From: Streptomyces sp. H27-H5
Lineage (GTDB): Bacteria > Actinomycetota > Actinomycetes > Streptomycetales > Streptomycetaceae
Direction of reading: 5' to 3'
Length of the DNA stretch: 32,686 bases
NCBI RefSeq assembly: GCF_026627505.1
Contig: NZ_JAPNLK010000089.1
Coordinates: forward strand, 1-32,686
Each line of letters starts with the position of its first letter. Within the stretch, counting starts at the first letter, position 1. Positions 30,171 to 32,686 of this stretch are shown here, one piece after another. The position numbers were made by a program, and so were the translations under genes. The notes beneath the pieces are model-generated. The model was not told the DNA's origin. It was given only the letters and a program-made list of their open reading frames with translations, and made no database searches.

Positions 30171-31340
30171 TCAGGGGCGGGCGCGGTCCTTCCGGGCCAC
30201 CGCCCTGGCGATCTTCCGGGCGTCCAGCGCCAGTTCGCGGAACATGCCGCTGATGGGGTTGGTGAAGCCGGTGAAGTACAGGTCGGGCGCGTGCGCGGGG
30301 GTGCGGGCGCCGTGCACGCGCGGCCGTCCCCGGCCGTCCAGTACGTCGAGGTGGCCGACCAGCCCCTCCAGGGAGCGCCGGTAGCCGGTCGCCGCGATCA
30401 CGGCGTCCGGGGCGATCCGCGTACCGTCCGCCAGCACCACCTCGTCGCCGTCGAGGGCGTCCACCGCGGCGACCGGTTCGACCCGGCCCGACCGGACGGC
30501 GTCGATCAGCCCGACGTCCTGGATCGGGATCGCGCCCTGCCGGACCCTGCTGTAGAGGCCGGTGGTGGGGCGGGGCAGCCCGTACGCCGACAGGTCCGGG
30601 ACGGAGGCCCTCGCCACCAGCGCGGAGAGCCGGTCCACGAGCCGTACGGGCAGTCGGCGCACCAGGATCCCGGTGCGCTGGGCCGGCCAGCCGCAGGTGG
30701 AACGGCGCACGATGTGCGGGGCGGTGCGCACGGCGAGCCGCACCCGCGCGGCGCCGCCCTCGGCGAGGTCCACGGCTATCTCGGCGCCGGTGTTGCCGAC
30801 GCCGACGACCAGCACGTCCCGGTCCGCGTACGGGGTGGCGCTCCGGTAGTCGGCGGCGTGCAGCAGTTCCCCGCCGTACGTGTCCCGGCCCGGCCACTCC
30901 GGCAGCCGGGGGGTGTGGTTGAAGCCGGTCGCCACGATCACGGCGCCGGCCGCCAGCTCCCGGCCGCCGCTGGCGTGCAGGGTCCAGCCGGAGTCGTCCG
31001 CGGCCCGCTCGATCCGCGTCACCTCGACCCCGGTGACCAGCTCCAGCTGGTGGAACTCGGCGTACTTCTCCAGGTAGCGCACCACGTTGTCGCGCGCGAC
31101 CCAGCGCCCGAAACGACGTGGCACGGCCAGGCCGGGCAGTGCGGAGAGCCGTCGCGTGGTGTGCAGGCGGAGCCGGTCGTAGTGGCGGCGCCAGGAGGAG
31201 CCGACGGCGTCGGACTTCTCGACGACCACGGCGCGGACCCCGCGGCTGCGCAGGGCGGCGGCGACGGCGAGGCCGCCGGGACCGGCGCCGATCACGTACG
31301 TGGGGCGGGGGTGGGTGGTCATGTCGGGAGCTTCGGGCAT
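30171..31340 (-). CDS. FAD-dependent monooxygenase (FMO/YUCCA-like)
   Basis: The protein is about 389 residues. The FAD site is VIGAGPGGLAVAAALRSRG near the N-terminus and the NADPH site is VVGVGNTGAEIAVDLAEGG near residue 175. An ATG motif (VIVATGFNHTP) follows the first domain, and VIAATGYRRSLEG lies late. These mark a class B flavoprotein monooxygenase, able to oxygenate at N, S or carbonyl carbon. I took ATG 31340; ATG 31322 (MTTHPRPTYV) is equally possible, as neither has a good ribosome site. It is divergent from the DoxX/DUF35 operon and shares the spacer with operator copy 7, 176 bp from its start, so its regulation by that site is uncertain. Confidence 0.88.
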   Translation of the reverse strand: MPEAPDMTTHPRPTYVIGAGPGGLAVAAALRSRGVRAVVVEKSDAVGSSWRRHYDRLRLHTTRRLSALPGLAVPRRFGRWVARDNVVRYLEKYAEFHQLELVTGVEVTRIERAADDSGWTLHASGGRELAAGAVIVATGFNHTPRLPEWPGRDTYGGELLHAADYRSATPYADRDVLVVGVGNTGAEIAVDLAEGGAARVRLAVRTAPHIVRRSTCGWPAQRTGILVRRLPVRLVDRLSALVARASVPDLSAYGLPRPTTGLYSRVRQGAIPIQDVGLIDAVRSGRVEPVAAVDALDGDEVVLADGTRIAPDAVIAATGYRRSLEGLVGHLDVLDGRGRPRVHGARTPAHAPDLYFTGFTNPISGMFRELALDARKIARAVARKDRARP

Positions 31341-31488
31341 GAGGAGTGATCGTATCGACACACAGAGTTGGTGGGTCTCGGACGAGGAGGGAAACGGTTG
31401 CGGATCGATCACGGGGGTGGGGTGGGGGTCCTGTGTTCGGGCTCATGGGTTCCGTGCGCGGGCCTCGCGGGGTTCGGTGCGCGGGGCC

Positions 31489-31517
31489 TTGCGGGATCGG
31501 TGCGGATCCGCTCAACT
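31489..31517 (+). promoter_or_regulatory. Predicted promoter of DoxX-DUF35 operon
   Basis: TTGCGG (31489-31494) and TCAACT (31512-31517) are separated by 17 bp. The -10 overlaps the left edge of operator copy 7. Confidence 0.4.
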
Positions 31518-31530
31518 GACGTACCGTCAG
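31516..31530. promoter_or_regulatory. Operator copy 7 (perfect CTGACG-N3-CGTCAG)
   Basis: CTGACGTACCGTCAG is a perfect copy. It is followed after ten bases by the ribosome site region (GGTGGAGGA) and lies 25 bp before the DoxX start. Confidence 0.8.
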
Positions 31531-31555
31531 ATCGCGAGAGGGGTGGAGGACGCCG

Positions 31556-32008
31556 ATGCAGACCATCTGGCTCAGCGGGGCCGAATGGACAGCCGTGCTC
31601 CGGATAGGCCTCGGCCTGTGGTGGCTGGAGAGCTGGCGGCACAAGGACAAGAAGGGCTGGTTCGAACGCGGCACCGGCATCGCCTGGGCCGCCGACGTCG
31701 CCGGCAAGCACCGGTGGGGCTTCGTGAAGGGCGGCTTCGACACGGTCGTCCGGCCGCGGCCGAAACTCATGGCGTACGTGGTCGTGTACGCGGAACTCGC
31801 CCTCGGACTGGGCCTGGTGCTCGGCCTCCTGACCCCCGTGGCGCTGATCGGCGGACTGCTGCTGAACCTGCTCTACCTCGTGCTGATGATCCACGACTGG
31901 GCCGAGCAGGGGCAGAACGCGATGATGGCGCTCATCTCGGTCGTCGCGCTGTTCGCGATGGGCTGGCAGGTCTGGTCACTCGACGCGGCGATGGGACTCT
32001 TCCTGTGA
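31556..32008 (+). CDS. DoxX-like four-helix membrane protein
   Basis: The 150-residue protein has four hydrophobic helices: about 10-24 (WTAVLRIGLGLWWLES), 72-90 (AYVVVYAELALGLGLVLGLL), 92-112 (PVALIGGLLLNLLYLVLMI) and 122-145 (MMALISVVALFAMGWQVWS). The fold matches the DoxX/DoxD group, which in several bacteria is linked to quinone or thiol redox chemistry. The segment between helices 1 and 2 is longer and charged (RHKDKKGWFERG). GTGGAGGA is the ribosome site. The stop overlaps the GTG of the DUF35 gene. The protein might take electrons from the dehydrogenase steps to the quinone pool, but this is only a guess. Confidence 0.82.
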   Translation: MQTIWLSGAEWTAVLRIGLGLWWLESWRHKDKKGWFERGTGIAWAADVAGKHRWGFVKGGFDTVVRPRPKLMAYVVVYAELALGLGLVLGLLTPVALIGGLLLNLLYLVLMIHDWAEQGQNAMMALISVVALFAMGWQVWSLDAAMGLFL

Positions 32009-32517
32009 ACACGGTCCGGTACGACCTGCCCGAGGTCGACGACTTCACCCGCCCGTACTGGGAAGCGGCGGCGGAAGGCCGGCTCCTCGTACGCCGCTGC
32101 GCGGACTGCGGGCGCGCCCACCACTACCCGCGGGAGTTCTGCCCGTACTGCTGGGCGGGCGAGGAGCGCGTGACGTGGGAGCAGGCCGGGGGGCGGGCCG
32201 TGCTGTACACGTGGTCGGTGATCCACCGCAACGACCTGCCGCCGTTCGGGGAGCGGGTGCCGTACGTGGCGGCGGTGGTGGACCTAGAGGAGGGGCCGCG
32301 GCTGATGACGGAGCTGGTGCGGTCCGGGGACGGGTCCTCCGGGGGTGGGTCCTCCGGGGCGGTGCTCGGCGGGGCGGTGCTCGGCTGGGGCGGGGCCGGG
32401 GCCGGGGCCCTGTTGGGCGGGGCCGGGTTGCGGGTCGGGATGCCGTTGGAGGTGGCGTTCCGGCAGGCGGCGGAGGGGGTGTGGGTGCCGGTGTTCGGGG
32501 TGGTGGCGGAGCGGTAG
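32005..32517 (+). CDS. Zinc-ribbon OB-fold protein (DUF35/ChsH2-like)
   Basis: The 170-residue protein has a rubredoxin-like zinc ribbon (Cys32, Cys35, Cys46, Cys49 in RRCADCG and EFCPYCW) followed by an OB fold (VLYTWSVIHRNDLPPFGERV, VGMPLEVAF). [First segment core: LYTWSVIHRNDLPPF.] Such proteins bind acyl-CoA and normally partner a thiolase/lipid-transfer protein or a MaoC-like hydratase or aldolase. No such partner lies in the remaining 169 bp, so it may start beyond the window. Residues 107-140 are a Gly/Ala/Ser-rich insertion (32323-32424) not usual for the family. GTG 32005 overlaps the DoxX stop as GTGA. Confidence 0.88.
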   Translation: MNTVRYDLPEVDDFTRPYWEAAAEGRLLVRRCADCGRAHHYPREFCPYCWAGEERVTWEQAGGRAVLYTWSVIHRNDLPPFGERVPYVAAVVDLEEGPRLMTELVRSGDGSSGGGSSGAVLGGAVLGWGGAGAGALLGGAGLRVGMPLEVAFRQAAEGVWVPVFGVVAER

Positions 32518-32608
32518 CCCTGGCCTGTGCCCTGGCCGGGCGGTGGTGGTTGGCGCTTTGCTGCCTGCCGCCTTGCTGTCGTCTGCTGCGGGTCCCGGCT
32601 GCGCCGGG

Positions 32609-32631
32609 CGCCTCAAGCGCCGGCGGGGCTG
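32609..32631 (-). repeat. Streptomyces-type intergenic palindromic repeat, copy 2
   Basis: The reverse complement contains AGCCCCGCCGGCGCTTGAGG, matching copy 1 (11332-11354) at 21 of 23 positions over the full unit. It follows the DUF35 gene by about 90 bp, again at the 3' side of a gene. Confidence 0.75.
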
Positions 32632-32667
32632 GGGGTGGGGGCCGGGCGGGGGGTGGGGGTGGGGGGC

Positions 32668-32681
32668 GGGGGGGGGGGGGG
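32668..32681 (+). repeat. Run of 14 G at the right edge
   Basis: A homopolymer of 14 G closes a 50-base stretch made almost only of G (about 32631-32681). It could form a G-quadruplex. Such tracts are also prone to sequencing error, so the length should be treated with caution. Confidence 0.8.
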
Positions 32682-32686
32682 TCCGG

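Noticed and set aside
29974..31770. 598-codon minus-strand open frame
   Set aside because: It is out of frame with the FMO gene and low complexity.
32631..32686. G-rich window end considered as a chromosome telomere
   Set aside because: Streptomyces telomeres consist of multiple palindromes, not G-runs, and genes continue in operon form up to this point.

Overview
The window is high-GC (well over 70 percent by eye), dense actinobacterial DNA, almost certainly Streptomyces. The signs are frequent GTG starts, G/C-rich third codon positions, GTGA and ATGA overlaps, a Scr1/DUF5753 regulator next to a stand-alone HATPase, an NsdA-like TPR regulator beside a PrimPol-domain protein, and Streptomyces-type intergenic palindromic repeats. 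I find no tRNA, rRNA or CRISPR array.

Bases 1-16100 hold mostly regulatory and housekeeping genes. They begin with the 3' end of a transposase (probably IS110 family) abutting a DUF5753 XRE regulator whose usual DUF397 partner is missing. Then come a divergent HATPase-type anti-sigma-like protein, a two-gene ABC exporter (permease and ATPase), a PrimPol-domain protein divergent from an NsdA-like TPR regulator, and a membrane-anchored Pro/Gln-rich protein with repeated ATQYIPPVP motifs. After these lie a substrate-binding lipoprotein, a small conserved hypothetical, purU (formyltetrahydrofolate deformylase), an ECF sigma factor overlapping a zinc-finger anti-sigma fused to a mycothiol-dependent maleylpyruvate-isomerase-like domain, and an EF-hand protein.

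Bases 14440-32517 are dominated by an acyl-CoA catabolic gene set in several transcription units. It encodes an AMP-forming acyl-CoA ligase, an amidohydrolase-2 protein, a heteromeric-looking acyl-CoA dehydrogenase pair, a cyclase-family hydrolase, a short-chain dehydrogenase, a third acyl-CoA dehydrogenase and a zinc alcohol dehydrogenase. It continues with a flavin reductase, a two-domain VOC protein, an enoyl-CoA hydratase/isomerase, an NDP-forming acyl-CoA ligase, an FAD monooxygenase, a DoxX-like membrane protein and a zinc-ribbon OB-fold (DUF35) protein. One unrelated HATPase gene (19977-20450) sits inside the set.

The main observation is a 15-bp palindrome, CTGACG-N3-CGTCAG. It occurs seven times in the window (three perfect, four with one mismatch), every copy found lying in the intergenic region upstream of a catabolic gene and at or just downstream of plausible -10 elements. 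This looks like the operator of a single TetR-type repressor controlling the whole set as one regulon. No TetR gene is present here, so the regulator should lie outside the window, most likely just beyond the right end. The substrate is not known. The combination suggests degradation of a cyclic or branched acid through CoA thioesters.
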